Below, piece by piece: positions 15,386-22,370 of a stretch of 29,315 nucleotides of DNA. Under the pieces are notes generated by a model that was not told the DNA's origin, ran no database searches, and was given only the letters and a program-made list of their open reading frames with translations. Source of the stretch: a virus; the IMG/VR virus record IMGVR_UViG_3300023179_000382, positions 1 through 29,315 of that record. The stretch is one strand, 5' to 3'. Each line of letters starts with the position of its first letter. Position 1 is the first letter of the stretch. The translations under genes and the position numbers were made by a program.

Positions 15386-15399
15386 CCAGCTTTTGCTGG
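15386..15399 (-). other. short hairpin in the leader of the leftward operon
   Basis: Perfect 5-bp inverted repeat CCAGC-TTTT-GCTGG, about 28 bases upstream of the first gene of the leftward operon. It lies within the predicted long 5' leader and may protect or regulate the transcript. Confidence 0.4.
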
Positions 15400-15455
15400 C
15401 TCATATCCATAGTAACACAAATCCGGCAAACTAACAACTTCTGGTCACATATTTT

Positions 15456-15596
15456 ATGAAATCAATGGATTGGCCGCAAAAAACAATCAAGAATAAATAC
15501 CAAAGAGATAATAACAATGCTTGGGAGAGAATAACTGCAAATACGCCAATTGACCTCATATTAAACATTGCTAGTTCTGGACTGATGGATAGGTAA
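15456..15596 (+). CDS. possible small plus-strand protein, 46 aa
   Basis: ATG to TAA encodes MKSMDWPQKTIKNKYQRDNN and on to SSGLMDR. Composition is protein-like (W, N, Q, K mix) and better than random for this AT-rich region. There is no Shine-Dalgarno, and the frame sits opposite the predicted long leader of the leftward operon. Treat as tentative. Confidence 0.35.
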   Translation: MKSMDWPQKTIKNKYQRDNNNAWERITANTPIDLILNIASSGLMDR

Positions 15597-15612
15597 GCCA
15601 TTCTCTGTACAT

Positions 15613-15642
15613 AGGGTATTAAATTAAAGTAGACAGTGTCAA
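15613..15642 (-). promoter_or_regulatory. candidate promoter for the leftward (early) operon
   Basis: Minus-strand -35 TTGACA (15637-15642, perfect) with TACCCT (15613-15618) 18 bases downstream as a weak -10. Operator copy 1 begins three bases upstream of the -35. The leader to the first gene would be about 250 bases. Confidence 0.45.
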
Positions 15643-15644
15643 GT

Positions 15645-15662
15645 TGTTAGGCTAACCTAACA
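15645..15662. promoter_or_regulatory. operator-like palindrome, copy 1
   Basis: TGTTAGG-CTAA-CCTAACA: perfect 7-bp arms with a 4-base centre. One of three copies in 260 bp. It lies next to the candidate leftward -35. Confidence 0.65.
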
Positions 15663-15700
15663 CTAATAATCCCCAATAAACATAAAGGTTTTGTAACTTC

Positions 15701-15735
15701 GCAAGCGTAGCTTGCTTGGTAACACTGAAAGTGTT
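15701..15735. repeat. two adjacent small inverted repeats
   Basis: GCAAGC-GTA-GCTTGC at 15701-15715 and AACACT-GAA-AGTGTT at 15721-15735, both with perfect 6-bp arms and 3-base loops. They lie between operators 1 and 2. They could be transcript hairpins or extra protein sites; no T-run follows, so they are not obvious terminators. Confidence 0.4.
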
Positions 15736-15762
15736 AGAGTGTTGTACAGTTATTGCTATGAT
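15734..15762 (+). promoter_or_regulatory. weak candidate rightward promoter
   Basis: TTAGAG (15734-15739), 17-base spacer, TATGAT (15757-15762). The -35 is weak; the -10 is good. Confidence 0.3.
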
Positions 15763-15780
15763 GTTAATGGCTTTAGCTAG

Positions 15781-15809
15781 TTGTTAAGCTGACCTAACAA
15801 ATATATGAC
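15781..15809 (+). promoter_or_regulatory. candidate rightward promoter overlapping operator 2
   Basis: TTGTTA (15781-15786), 17-base spacer, TATGAC (15804-15809). The operator palindrome (15782-15799) covers the -35 and most of the spacer, so a bound protein would block RNA polymerase. Confidence 0.45.
15782..15799. promoter_or_regulatory. operator-like palindrome, copy 2
   Basis: TGTTAAG-CTGA-CCTAACA, one arm mismatch relative to copies 1 and 3. Confidence 0.6.
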
Positions 15810-15819
15810 AGATATCACG

Positions 15820-15848
15820 TTGTTATCCTCATCTTATCTTGGTATGAT
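15820..15848 (+). promoter_or_regulatory. candidate rightward promoter between operators 2 and 3
   Basis: TTGTTA (15820-15825), 17-base spacer, TATGAT (15843-15848), a good sigma-70-type match. No convincing plus-strand gene follows before 17234, so it may drive an untranslated RNA or a long leader. Confidence 0.45.
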
Positions 15849-15884
15849 TCTATACACTGGCAAGGTCTGTCTTTAAATTAATAA

Positions 15885-15902
15885 TGTTAGGCTTACCTAA
15901 CA
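15885..15902. promoter_or_regulatory. operator-like palindrome, copy 3
   Basis: TGTTAGG-CTTA-CCTAACA with perfect 7-bp arms. Copies are spaced 137 and 103 bp apart start to start. Confidence 0.65.
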
Positions 15903-16016
15903 ACCATACGCTAAGGATATAAAAGAATAAACCCAGGAATGCAGAAGGAATAGAACTGCACCCTAGGTTTATCCATGTCTATTGAATTGTAATATTATAT
16001 AACAGGAGTTTGTACC

Positions 16017-16043
16017 GGGCTTCAGACTCCGCCCCCGAAGTCC
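16017..16043 (+). other. GC-rich hairpin downstream of an AGGAG motif
   Basis: Plus-strand RNA can pair GGGCUUC with GAAGUCC (7 bp including one G-U) around a C-rich 13-base loop. The G-U pair becomes an A-C mismatch on the other strand, which favours a plus-strand transcript. The GGAGT just upstream could instead pair with ACTCC inside the loop region, giving an alternative fold. Confidence 0.4.
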
Positions 16044-16083
16044 TCCACCCAAGTACATCATCTAGTATAACCCAAAACTATCC

Positions 16084-16185
16084 TCATTGCAAGCTGTGCC
16101 TATAGATTCTACCGTGGCCTGTGTCACAGCCTAGACACACCCTCATCATATCCATTGCATCCTCTGTACGTAGCCATGCAAGCAT
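16084..16185 (-). CDS. possible tiny protein, 33 aa
   Basis: ATG 16185 follows AAAGGGA at a suitable distance and encodes MLAWLRTEDAMDMMRVCLGC through to YRHSLQ. The ribosome-binding site is the only support; no overlap with neighbours and no family recognised. Confidence 0.22.
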   Translation of the reverse strand: MLAWLRTEDAMDMMRVCLGCDTGHGRIYRHSLQ

Positions 16186-16205
16186 ATATATATCCCTTTG
16201 GTGCA

Positions 16206-16228
16206 CCCCCATACCCACCCCCCTACCC
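16206..16228 (-). other. G-quadruplex-capable motif (G tracts on minus strand)
   Basis: Four C tracts on the plus strand (5, 3, 6 and 3 bases) separated by 1-3 bases, so the minus strand reads GGG-TA-GGGGGG-T-GGG-TAT-GGGGG. This meets the usual four-tract, short-loop pattern and stands out in an AT-rich genome. Confidence 0.6.
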
Positions 16229-16356
16229 ACTATCAATTACAAAAGTACCAACCCATACAGGGAGCTTGCGACCTTAACTTTAGTTAGGGACAACCAGACT
16301 ATCTAAAAACCTTTACCCCCCGTACCCTTATTTTAATAAGTACCGTTATTTTAATA

Positions 16357-16491
16357 CTATTCGTCTTCTTCTATTTCCTTGACTAGTTCATCCCAAAACC
16401 AGGCATTTAACAACTCTGAGTCGTACATGAACCACTCTGGGTGTTCGTTATCCCACAGATTGGGGTCGTTCTCTATATCATCAGGATGCAT
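16357..16491 (-). CDS. very acidic small protein, 44 aa
   Basis: ATG 16491 follows AAAGGATATT, a good ribosome-binding site. The product starts MHPDDIENDPNLWDNEHPEW and ends DELVKEIEEDE: over a third Asp/Glu, with four Trp. It has its own upstream region with a promoter, palindromes and a terminator-like hairpin. Small acidic phage proteins often inhibit host enzymes or mimic DNA, but that is inference from charge only. Strand and spacing support it as real. Confidence 0.65.
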   Translation of the reverse strand: MHPDDIENDPNLWDNEHPEWFMYDSELLNAWFWDELVKEIEEDE

Positions 16492-16522
16492 AATATCCTT
16501 TCTTTTTGCGGCCGGGTACAAC

Positions 16523-16559
16523 AAAAGCCCAGGTGGGGAGGAAATCCACCTGAGCCTTT
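16523..16559 (-). terminator. intrinsic terminator / attenuator-like hairpin
   Basis: On the minus strand AAAGGCTCAGGTGG pairs with CCACCTGGGCTTT (one mismatch) around an AT-rich loop, and is followed by TTTTGTTGT. It lies 35 bases upstream of the acidic gene's ATG and downstream of the SSB-like gene. It can end SSB-like transcripts and also sit in the acidic gene's leader. Confidence 0.65.
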
Positions 16560-16622
16560 GCCGTTACTATTAATCTATCCTTCACTAACCGGCAGGGGGT
16601 CCTATTTCTTTCTTACGAAACC

Positions 16623-16653
16623 GACTAGCTAGTCTTAAGGCCTATCTTAAGAC
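16623..16653. promoter_or_regulatory. two abutting palindromes, operator candidate
   Basis: GACTAGCTAGTC (16623-16634, perfect 12-bp palindrome) runs into GTCTTAAG-GCCTAT-CTTAAGAC (16632-16653, perfect 8-bp arms), sharing GTC. They begin just downstream of a minus-strand TATAAT, where a repressor would block initiation. No T-run follows, so they are not a terminator. Confidence 0.5.
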
Positions 16654-16659
16654 GCTTCT

Positions 16660-16689
16660 ATTATAGCACATCAGAACTCATTTGGACAA
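16660..16689 (-). promoter_or_regulatory. candidate promoter for the acidic gene
   Basis: Minus-strand TTGTCC (16684-16689), 18-base spacer, perfect TATAAT (16660-16665). It overlaps the 3' end of the SSB-like gene and points to the acidic gene. Confidence 0.5.
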
Positions 16690-16958
16690 GGTGTGGGCTC
16701 AAATGATTGCTTGGCAACATATGCCTTGTTAATAATAATCTGCATTTCTTTAGTTTTAGGATTGCGTTCTTCTTTACCGTAAATGATTGCTTGAGTCCCA
16801 ACATTAAAACCTTTAACATTGGCAATGGTCTCAGCATCACGGTAACCAGGAAATAAAATAACTTGGACTGGCTTCTCAGCATTGTTTAATTTAATTGCTG
16901 TAGTGACCTTCTTTTCCTGAACGATTGGTTCTTTTACTATTGTACCTGTGTACTTCAT
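16671..16958 (-). CDS. SSB-like / OB-fold-like protein, 95 aa
   Basis: ATG 16958 has an excellent ribosome-binding site (GAAGGAGATT). The product is beta-rich: MKYTGTIVKEPIVQEKKVTT, then VQVILFPGYRDAETIANVKGFNVGTQAIIYGKEERNPKTKEMQIIINKAYV. The strand order, with a late glycine and G-K-E-E-R-N-P-K-T-K-E stretch, resembles single-stranded-DNA-binding or other OB-fold domains. It lacks the usual acidic C-terminal tail except for PCPNEF. Resemblance is by eye; treat SSB as a hypothesis. It is transcribed from the strong promoter at 17070-17100. Confidence 0.65.
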   Translation of the reverse strand: MKYTGTIVKEPIVQEKKVTTAIKLNNAEKPVQVILFPGYRDAETIANVKGFNVGTQAIIYGKEERNPKTKEMQIIINKAYVAKQSFEPTPCPNEF

Positions 16959-17069
16959 TTTAATCTCCTTCGATTGTTTAGATGATTGCTTGGATGATTG
17001 GTTGCTAGCAATGTTGAGATGTTATAATTATCAATCTCATCATTGTTTATCAATCGTTCAAGCAATCGT
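16959..17069 (-). other. AT-rich leader with repeated ATGATTG-type words
   Basis: Leader of the SSB-like gene. It holds repeats of GATTG/ATGATTG on the plus strand (around 16971-17003 and their complements around 17027-17068), giving several possible weak pairings. No gene is supported here; the long frame through it is rejected. Confidence 0.35.
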
Positions 17070-17100
17070 AGTATATCATGTAGTAATGGTGCTTTGTCAA
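17070..17100 (-). promoter_or_regulatory. promoter for the SSB-like gene
   Basis: Minus-strand perfect TTGACA (17095-17100). The -10 is GATATA at 17 bases or TATACT at 19 bases. The TGTAAC boxes lie just upstream of the -35, so a bound protein there could activate or repress it. Confidence 0.6.
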
Positions 17101-17123
17101 GAAACTTAGTTTTTTTCCAAAAA

Positions 17124-17163
17124 GTTACACAACTGTAACAATTGTAACAATCCTGTAACAATT
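17124..17163. repeat. TGTAAC box cluster (inverted plus direct repeats)
   Basis: GTTACA-CAAC-TGTAAC forms an inverted repeat at 17124-17139. The words TGTAACAATT, TGTAACAATC and TGTAACAATT start at 17134, 17143 and 17154, a 9-11-base spacing close to one DNA turn. They lie between the divergent SSB-like and small terminase genes, which suggests a shared operator or iteron-type replication site. Confidence 0.55.
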
Positions 17164-17233
17164 GCCATATGATACAAGGCATGTAATGGATTTACCTATT
17201 ATATAGAGAAAGAAAAAAGAAAGTAGATTTTTT

Positions 17234-17680
17234 GTGTCCAAAACTCCACGTTTGTTTTTAAGCGAAACCCAGGAAGCTTACCTGGTATGGCTTTTGACAC
17301 CAGAAGATACTAGAATGCCTAAAACCAAGAAAGACTGGGCAGAGTTGCATGATGTGCATTATAATACTTTGGGCGTTTGGGAGAAGAATAAAGTATTTAA
17401 AGAACGCTGGGAACTGGGCGTCAAAGGCATGGCCCAATCACCTGAGCGCACACAAGCTCTATTGGATGCCTTATACACCAAAGGTGTGTCTGGTGATGTG
17501 AAGTCTGCCGAGTTGTATCTAAAGGCTACTGGCTTCATGCAGCAAATTCAGACCGTTAATATTAACAACACTTCTTCGGTCAAAGAACTGTCAGATGATG
17601 AGCTGCAAGCAATGATATTAGAGATTTCGCAAAAGAAGCAACCAAACATTACTATCTCCAAAATAGAAGAGGAAGAATAA
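17234..17680 (+). CDS. terminase small subunit-like protein, 148 aa
   Basis: Starts at GTG. The N-terminal half fits a terminase small-subunit HTH (LHDVHYNTLGVWEKNKVFKERW, about residues 37-58). It is followed by LLDALYTKGVSGDVKSAELYLKATGFM (about 76-102), the stretch common in small subunits that bind DNA before packaging, and an acidic tail (KIEEEE) that could contact the large subunit. The ribosome-binding region is only A/G-rich. Unusually, the large subunit lies 5.5 kb downstream with the fibre genes between. Confidence 0.78.
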   Translation: MSKTPRLFLSETQEAYLVWLLTPEDTRMPKTKKDWAELHDVHYNTLGVWEKNKVFKERWELGVKGMAQSPERTQALLDALYTKGVSGDVKSAELYLKATGFMQQIQTVNINNTSSVKELSDDELQAMILEISQKKQPNITISKIEEEE

Positions 17681-17682
17681 TC

Positions 17683-18036
17683 ATGCGTGCCGTGTGGGGT
17701 TACTACGAGTCTAGCTCAATTCAGAGCAGGTCGAACTCTAATATGGTGCGTGCGTTCAATACTTTAAAAAAGGAGCTCAAGCGCCAGCAGGATGCCTTGT
17801 TGATGAATCACCAAGATGAGACTACTGTTTCTGGTGGGGACGCCGCAACATTTCAATTTCACTATTTGCTAAAAGCAGACACTACAGCAATGGGTGCTTC
17901 AACAACTGCTGCTGCTGCGTTTGATGCTAACACCGGAGCTGCTGGTTCTTTGACTCCTGTAGCTACTCCTTTTGGTACAGCAGATGTATACTTTGAAACA
18001 AGAAGAGATTTTTATGAACCCGGGAGAGGATTTTAA
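17683..18036 (+). CDS. hypothetical structural protein, 117 aa
   Basis: Starts two bases after the small terminase stop, with GAGGAAGAA upstream as ribosome-binding site, and abuts the next gene's ATG at 18037. The N-terminal half is helical and basic (NTLKKELKRQQDALL). The C-terminal half is Ala/Thr/Gly-rich and ends in a Tyr/Arg-rich motif (VYFETRRDFYEPGRGF). Possibly a connector or fibre-linked protein; no family recognised. Confidence 0.7.
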   Translation: MRAVWGYYESSSIQSRSNSNMVRAFNTLKKELKRQQDALLMNHQDETTVSGGDAATFQFHYLLKADTTAMGASTTAAAAFDANTGAAGSLTPVATPFGTADVYFETRRDFYEPGRGF

Positions 18037-19764
18037 ATGGCCGTAATTGTACAAGTCCGTAGAGACACAGCAGCAAACTGGACATCTGCTAACCCAATTC
18101 TTCTTGCCGGCGAACTTGGTTTTGAATATGACACTGGTAAGATGAAAGTTGGTGACGGTACAACCAACTGGAACTCACTGCCGTACTTGACGCAAAATAC
18201 AGGACCCACTGGCTCAATTGGACCGACTGGTTATACGGGCCCTACAGGCCCTACAGGAGCCTCAGGAAGAGCTACAATCTCTGATACCGCCCCAACAGGC
18301 CCAACTGCTGGTGACGTGTGGTACAACTCTTCTAACGGTAGAAATTATATTTACTACAACGATGGTTCTGGTGCACAATGGGTTGAGTTTGGTGAAGCCA
18401 ACTTAGGACCAACTGGTTTGTCTGGTCCTACCGGCCCAACAGGTTACACCGGCCCTACTGGTCCTACTGGTGCAGCATCAACTGTCACGGGTCCAACGGG
18501 CCCCACAGGCAATACGGGTCCAACAGGTGCAGCTAGCACCGTAACAGGCCCCACAGGTCCTACAGGAGTACAAGGTCCTACTGGACCGACTGGCGCCACA
18601 GGTCCTACTGGCACAACATTCAAAGGATTTACTCAAACAGGTCCCACAGCAAACACTGCATATGGCGCAAACGCAATGGCAGAGTCGCAAAGTGGTGGTA
18701 ACAATAACGTTGCAGTAGGATTTGATTCATTATCATCTTTATCCAGTGGTGATTATAACGTTGCAGTTGGCTATCAAGCACTTAAAGCAAATACCACTGC
18801 CGATAACAACGTTGCAGTTGGTTGGCAAGCATTATTGTCTAATACTACTGGACTTGGTAACGTTGCTATTGGTAGTACCGCATTATACTCTAATGTTACC
18901 GGAGTTGATAATATTGCAATTGGTTATTCCGCAGCATATTTATTAAACGGCGGTATAAGCAACATTGCTATAGGTTTTGCCATGGAACAAGCGACTGGCG
19001 GCAGTAACAATATTGCAATTGGTTATTATTCATTGTATCTTAATGAATCAAACGGTAACAGAAACATTGCACTTGGTCCCGAAACATTACTTGGAAACAG
19101 AACAGGTGATGATAATATTGCAATTGGTAGCCAAGCGTTAACCTCAAACACAACTGGTTCTAATAACATTGCCATTGGTGCAAATGCACTTGATTCTAAT
19201 ACAACTGGTATAGATAATGTAGCAATTGGTGGTGGTGCTGGACAAGCTATAACAACGGGTACTGACAACACTTTTATTGGATACAACGCAGGTGGTAACG
19301 TAACTACTGGCGGTAACAATATTGTTATTGGTCAAGCAGCCACTGCATCTTCTGCAACAGTATCAAATGAAGCAACGATTGGCAGCACTCTTGGAGTTTC
19401 AAATTTTAGAATTCCTGGTATTGGTTTAGATGCAACCGCTAACCGCTTCAAAACAACTGGTCATTACGCTGGTTCGGCACCAGTAATCATTACAGCAGAC
19501 CACACTGTTGCTGATTCTAACTACTGGATTATCAACAACAAGTCTGGTTCAACATGCGTATTGACTTTGCCAACAGCATCATCTTGGACTGGCCGCATAA
19601 TAAATGTAAAAACAATTCAAGCACAAGCAGTTGATTCAGCATCGTCAAACGTAAAACCAATTAATACCAATACAGCGGGCACAGCGATATTGACAAACAC
19701 TGCAGGCAAGTGGGCCACGTTAGTTTCAGATGGAACCAACTGGGTCATAATGGCAACGGGTTAA
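18037..19764 (+). CDS. tail fibre with collagen-like and YadA-head-like repeats, 575 aa
   Basis: The N-terminal about 50 residues ([39 protein letters not shown]) match a common phage fibre attachment domain. Collagen-like G-P-T triplets follow (about 53-75), then a small insert with [15 protein letters not shown], then more G-P-T (about 130-195). From about 205 to 455 there are repeats of the form NNVAVGxxAL / NNIAIG, as in the trimeric YadA-type beta-roll head. A C-terminal domain closes it (about 460-575). Collagen and YadA repeats both need trimers, so this is a trimeric receptor-binding fibre. Confidence 0.9.
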   Translation: MAVIVQVRRDTAANWTSANPILLAGELGFEYDTGKMKVGDGTTNWNSLPYLTQNTGPTGSIGPTGYTGPTGPTGASGRATISDTAPTGPTAGDVWYNSSNGRNYIYYNDGSGAQWVEFGEANLGPTGLSGPTGPTGYTGPTGPTGAASTVTGPTGPTGNTGPTGAASTVTGPTGPTGVQGPTGPTGATGPTGTTFKGFTQTGPTANTAYGANAMAESQSGGNNNVAVGFDSLSSLSSGDYNVAVGYQALKANTTADNNVAVGWQALLSNTTGLGNVAIGSTALYSNVTGVDNIAIGYSAAYLLNGGISNIAIGFAMEQATGGSNNIAIGYYSLYLNESNGNRNIALGPETLLGNRTGDDNIAIGSQALTSNTTGSNNIAIGANALDSNTTGIDNVAIGGGAGQAITTGTDNTFIGYNAGGNVTTGGNNIVIGQAATASSATVSNEATIGSTLGVSNFRIPGIGLDATANRFKTTGHYAGSAPVIITADHTVADSNYWIINNKSGSTCVLTLPTASSWTGRIINVKTIQAQAVDSASSNVKPINTNTAGTAILTNTAGKWATLVSDGTNWVIMATG

Positions 19765-19775
19765 GGAGCACCTAA

Positions 19776-22346
19776 ATGGCAATTAACTTTCCATCCTCAC
19801 CAGTAAACGGTCAGGTATTTACATCAGGAGATGCAAGCTGGACATATTCATCTAGCATTGGTGCATGGAACTTAACAGCTACAACAGTGACGGGACCCAC
19901 AGGTCCTACGGGTGCTACTGGTGCAACAGGTGCTGCTTCTACGGTGACTGGACCTACAGGTCCTACTGGAGCTACTGGACCCACTGGTGCAGCTTCTACC
20001 GTTACTGGACCTACGGGTGCTACGGGTCCAACAGGTTACACAGGTCCTACAGGTGCAGCCTCAACCGTTACGGGACCGACTGGTCCGACGGGCTACACTG
20101 GCCCCACTGGTTACACTGGCCCAACAGGTGCTGCATCAACTGTGACAGGACCTACGGGTTATACTGGGCCGACTGGTCCTACAGGCGCACAAGGTGTGAC
20201 TGGCCCCACAGGTGCTAATGGTCTTGGTGGATACAAATATTATTTCTCAACAACAACAACTGCTTCAGACCCAGGTCTTGGTTATTTCAGACTCAACAAC
20301 TTAACTCAACCATCTGCAACAGAATTGTACATCGATGACGAAGATGCAATTGCACAAGTATTGTATCCATTTTTTGATATCATTGCCGCAGCAACATCAA
20401 CACCAAAAGCATATTTGTACATTGAATCACAAGATGCTGGAGAATCAAGAACACTAGAAATTACTAGCGCAACTGATGAAGCTGGTTGGTATAGATTTGG
20501 AATCAACACCATTGCTGGTGGCACAGGCGATTTAGATAACAACGAACTGGTTTACTTACAATTTGCATTGGTTGGTAACCAAGGTCCGACTGGCCCGACA
20601 GGTCCACAAGGTGCAACGGGTCCGACTGGCCCGACAGGCCCACAGGGAAATACGGGTCCGACTGGCCCGACCGGTTCGCAAGGAAACACAGGCCCAACCG
20701 GACCGACAGGCGCAGCTTCCACTGTTACCGGCCCGACAGGTCCAGCAGGCGAAACGGGCCCGACAGGTCCGACTGGCGCTGCGTCTACAGTAACTGGTCC
20801 CACTGGACCAACAGGTGCAACAGGTGCCACAGGAGCCACTGGTCCTACCGGCCCAACCGGAGCCACAGGCCCCACAGGCCCAGGCGCATCAATCAAAGGT
20901 TTCACTGAGACAGGTCCGACCGGCACGATAGGCACCAATGCCAACACCGCTTTTGGTAGAGCCGCAATGAACGAAACAGGACCTAGCGGTTCTAATAACG
21001 TAGCTGTTGGTTTCAATTCACTCAATGCAATAACATCAGCTTCCAACAACGTTGCGATTGGCGCCAATGCAGGACAATTAATCACAACCGGCGGAACAAA
21101 CACTGCAGTTGGAAGAAGCGCACTTGCCGCAATAACAACCGCAACACAAAACACTGCAGTTGGAGCAAATGCTCTGGCGGTCGCCACATCTTCAAATAAC
21201 ACCGCATTTGGAATGAATGCTTTAACAGCTCTCACCACGGGCACACAAAACACCGCATTGGGTCTTTCTGCATTGCTTTCGGCCACTACTGGCAGTTTCA
21301 ACACTGCAGTTGGTGTAAGTGCATTAAGAACAGCGACTTCGGGCAGTTTCAACACTGCAGTTGGCGTAAGTGCATTAAGACTTCTAACCACTGGCAACAG
21401 CAACATGGCTGTCGGCCAACAAGCGTTGTACAATGTCACCACTGGAAATAATAACAGCGGCATAGGTGTAAATGCGGGTTATGTTATCACTACCGGTAGT
21501 AGTTCTGTTGCCATCGGATATGGTGCAATGGGAAATACCCTTGTAACCCCTAGCGGCACTGGCGATTTTAACGTTGCAATTGGAAGTGATTCTTTTCGCA
21601 ACGTGACTACTGGAAATAGTAACTTTTTTGCTGGTTATCAATCAGCTTACAGCACCACAACAGGTTCTTTAAACGTCGGAATCGGTTACCAGGCATTGTA
21701 CACCAATACAACTGGCGGTAACAATACCGCAATTGGTTACCAGGCATTATACGCTAGTACAACTGGCAATAACAATACCGCAATTGGTTACCAAGCTGGC
21801 GACAAGATAACAACCGGCGGCACTAACACTATTATTGGAACTGAAGCAGGAAGTTCTGGCACTAACGACTTAACGACTGGTTCCAACAACACCATCATCG
21901 GTTACAACGCCGCAGCAACATCTGCCACTGTATCCAATGAGATAACACTTGGTAACACAAGCATAACAAACTTCAGAGTACCTGGTGTTGGATTTGATGT
22001 TGATACAAACCGCGCATCAATAACTGGTTATTCTAAAGTTTCTGAATACTGTGCAACAACTGCACCAGTAACAAAAACAGCAGACTTTACATTGGCTGAT
22101 AGTGAAAACTTTATAGTTAACAATAAGTCAGGTTCAGATTGTATCTGTACTTTGCCATCAGGTTCAGAGTACATTGGCCGCATTGTTCACTTTGTAACTT
22201 GGCAGGGTCAACACGTAGCATCTGCATCAAGCAATGTTTATAGTACAAACGGAACATTGCAAGCAAACATCACTAAGAATACACAAGGTTCATCTGCGGC
22301 AATAGTGTATGATGGTACCTACTGGTATAAGATGTTTGAAAACTAA
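19776..22346 (+). CDS. second tail fibre, collagen-like and YadA-head-like, 856 aa
   Basis: The N-terminus [20 protein letters not shown] is a known phage fibre attachment pattern. Collagen-like G-P-T repeats run about 39-150, a non-repeat spacer about 150-268 ([19 protein letters not shown]), a second collagen block about 268-370, then a long YadA-like head (about 388-715; [31 protein letters not shown]), then a C-terminal domain similar in layout to the first fibre. AAGGAG lies eight bases before ATG. The two fibres share the FRIPGIG/FRVPGVG junction, so they are related copies with different lengths. Confidence 0.9.
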   Translation: MAINFPSSPVNGQVFTSGDASWTYSSSIGAWNLTATTVTGPTGPTGATGATGAASTVTGPTGPTGATGPTGAASTVTGPTGATGPTGYTGPTGAASTVTGPTGPTGYTGPTGYTGPTGAASTVTGPTGYTGPTGPTGAQGVTGPTGANGLGGYKYYFSTTTTASDPGLGYFRLNNLTQPSATELYIDDEDAIAQVLYPFFDIIAAATSTPKAYLYIESQDAGESRTLEITSATDEAGWYRFGINTIAGGTGDLDNNELVYLQFALVGNQGPTGPTGPQGATGPTGPTGPQGNTGPTGPTGSQGNTGPTGPTGAASTVTGPTGPAGETGPTGPTGAASTVTGPTGPTGATGATGATGPTGPTGATGPTGPGASIKGFTETGPTGTIGTNANTAFGRAAMNETGPSGSNNVAVGFNSLNAITSASNNVAIGANAGQLITTGGTNTAVGRSALAAITTATQNTAVGANALAVATSSNNTAFGMNALTALTTGTQNTALGLSALLSATTGSFNTAVGVSALRTATSGSFNTAVGVSALRLLTTGNSNMAVGQQALYNVTTGNNNSGIGVNAGYVITTGSSSVAIGYGAMGNTLVTPSGTGDFNVAIGSDSFRNVTTGNSNFFAGYQSAYSTTTGSLNVGIGYQALYTNTTGGNNTAIGYQALYASTTGNNNTAIGYQAGDKITTGGTNTIIGTEAGSSGTNDLTTGSNNTIIGYNAAATSATVSNEITLGNTSITNFRVPGVGFDVDTNRASITGYSKVSEYCATTAPVTKTADFTLADSENFIVNNKSGSDCICTLPSGSEYIGRIVHFVTWQGQHVASASSNVYSTNGTLQANITKNTQGSSAAIVYDGTYWYKMFEN

Positions 22347-22370
22347 ATAATTAAATTACGAAGGAACAAT

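Larger units (their letters stand above)
15903..16356. other. mostly non-coding stretch of the control region
   Basis: About 450 bases without a convincing gene. It holds the 16017-16043 hairpin, the short CTGTG-T-CACAG inverted repeat at 16119-16129, the C-rich tracts at 16206-16228, and near its end two copies of TTATTTTAATA (about 16328-16355). I found no tRNA-like cloverleaf on either strand by eye. Confidence 0.6.

Noticed and set aside
15645-15662. Calling the palindromes true DtxR/IdeR iron boxes
   Set aside because: Only one half extends to the consensus and the symmetry axis differs; the shared symmetric form of the three copies is better treated as a phage operator.
16121-16573. 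Two plus-strand frames of 61 and 64 residues
   Set aside because: No ribosome-binding site, low-complexity content, and the second runs antisense to the acidic gene and terminator hairpin.
16955-17182. 75-residue minus-strand frame
   Set aside because: It covers the TGTAAC boxes and the TTGACA promoter, has no ribosome-binding site and has unlikely composition.
15597-17233. tRNA gene (possibly with an enlarged anticodon loop for CGGN)
   Set aside because: I looked for a T-loop and acceptor pairing on both strands and found none; an automated search is needed to exclude it.
20552-21463. 303-residue minus-strand frame
   Set aside because: It is the antisense of the collagen and YadA repeats of the second fibre; its G-P-V repeats mirror the G-P-T coding and it has no start signals of its own.
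18037-22346. CRISPR-like or tandem DNA repeats
   Set aside because: The repeats are in frame and encode collagen triplets and YadA-like heads; there are no equal-length spacers.
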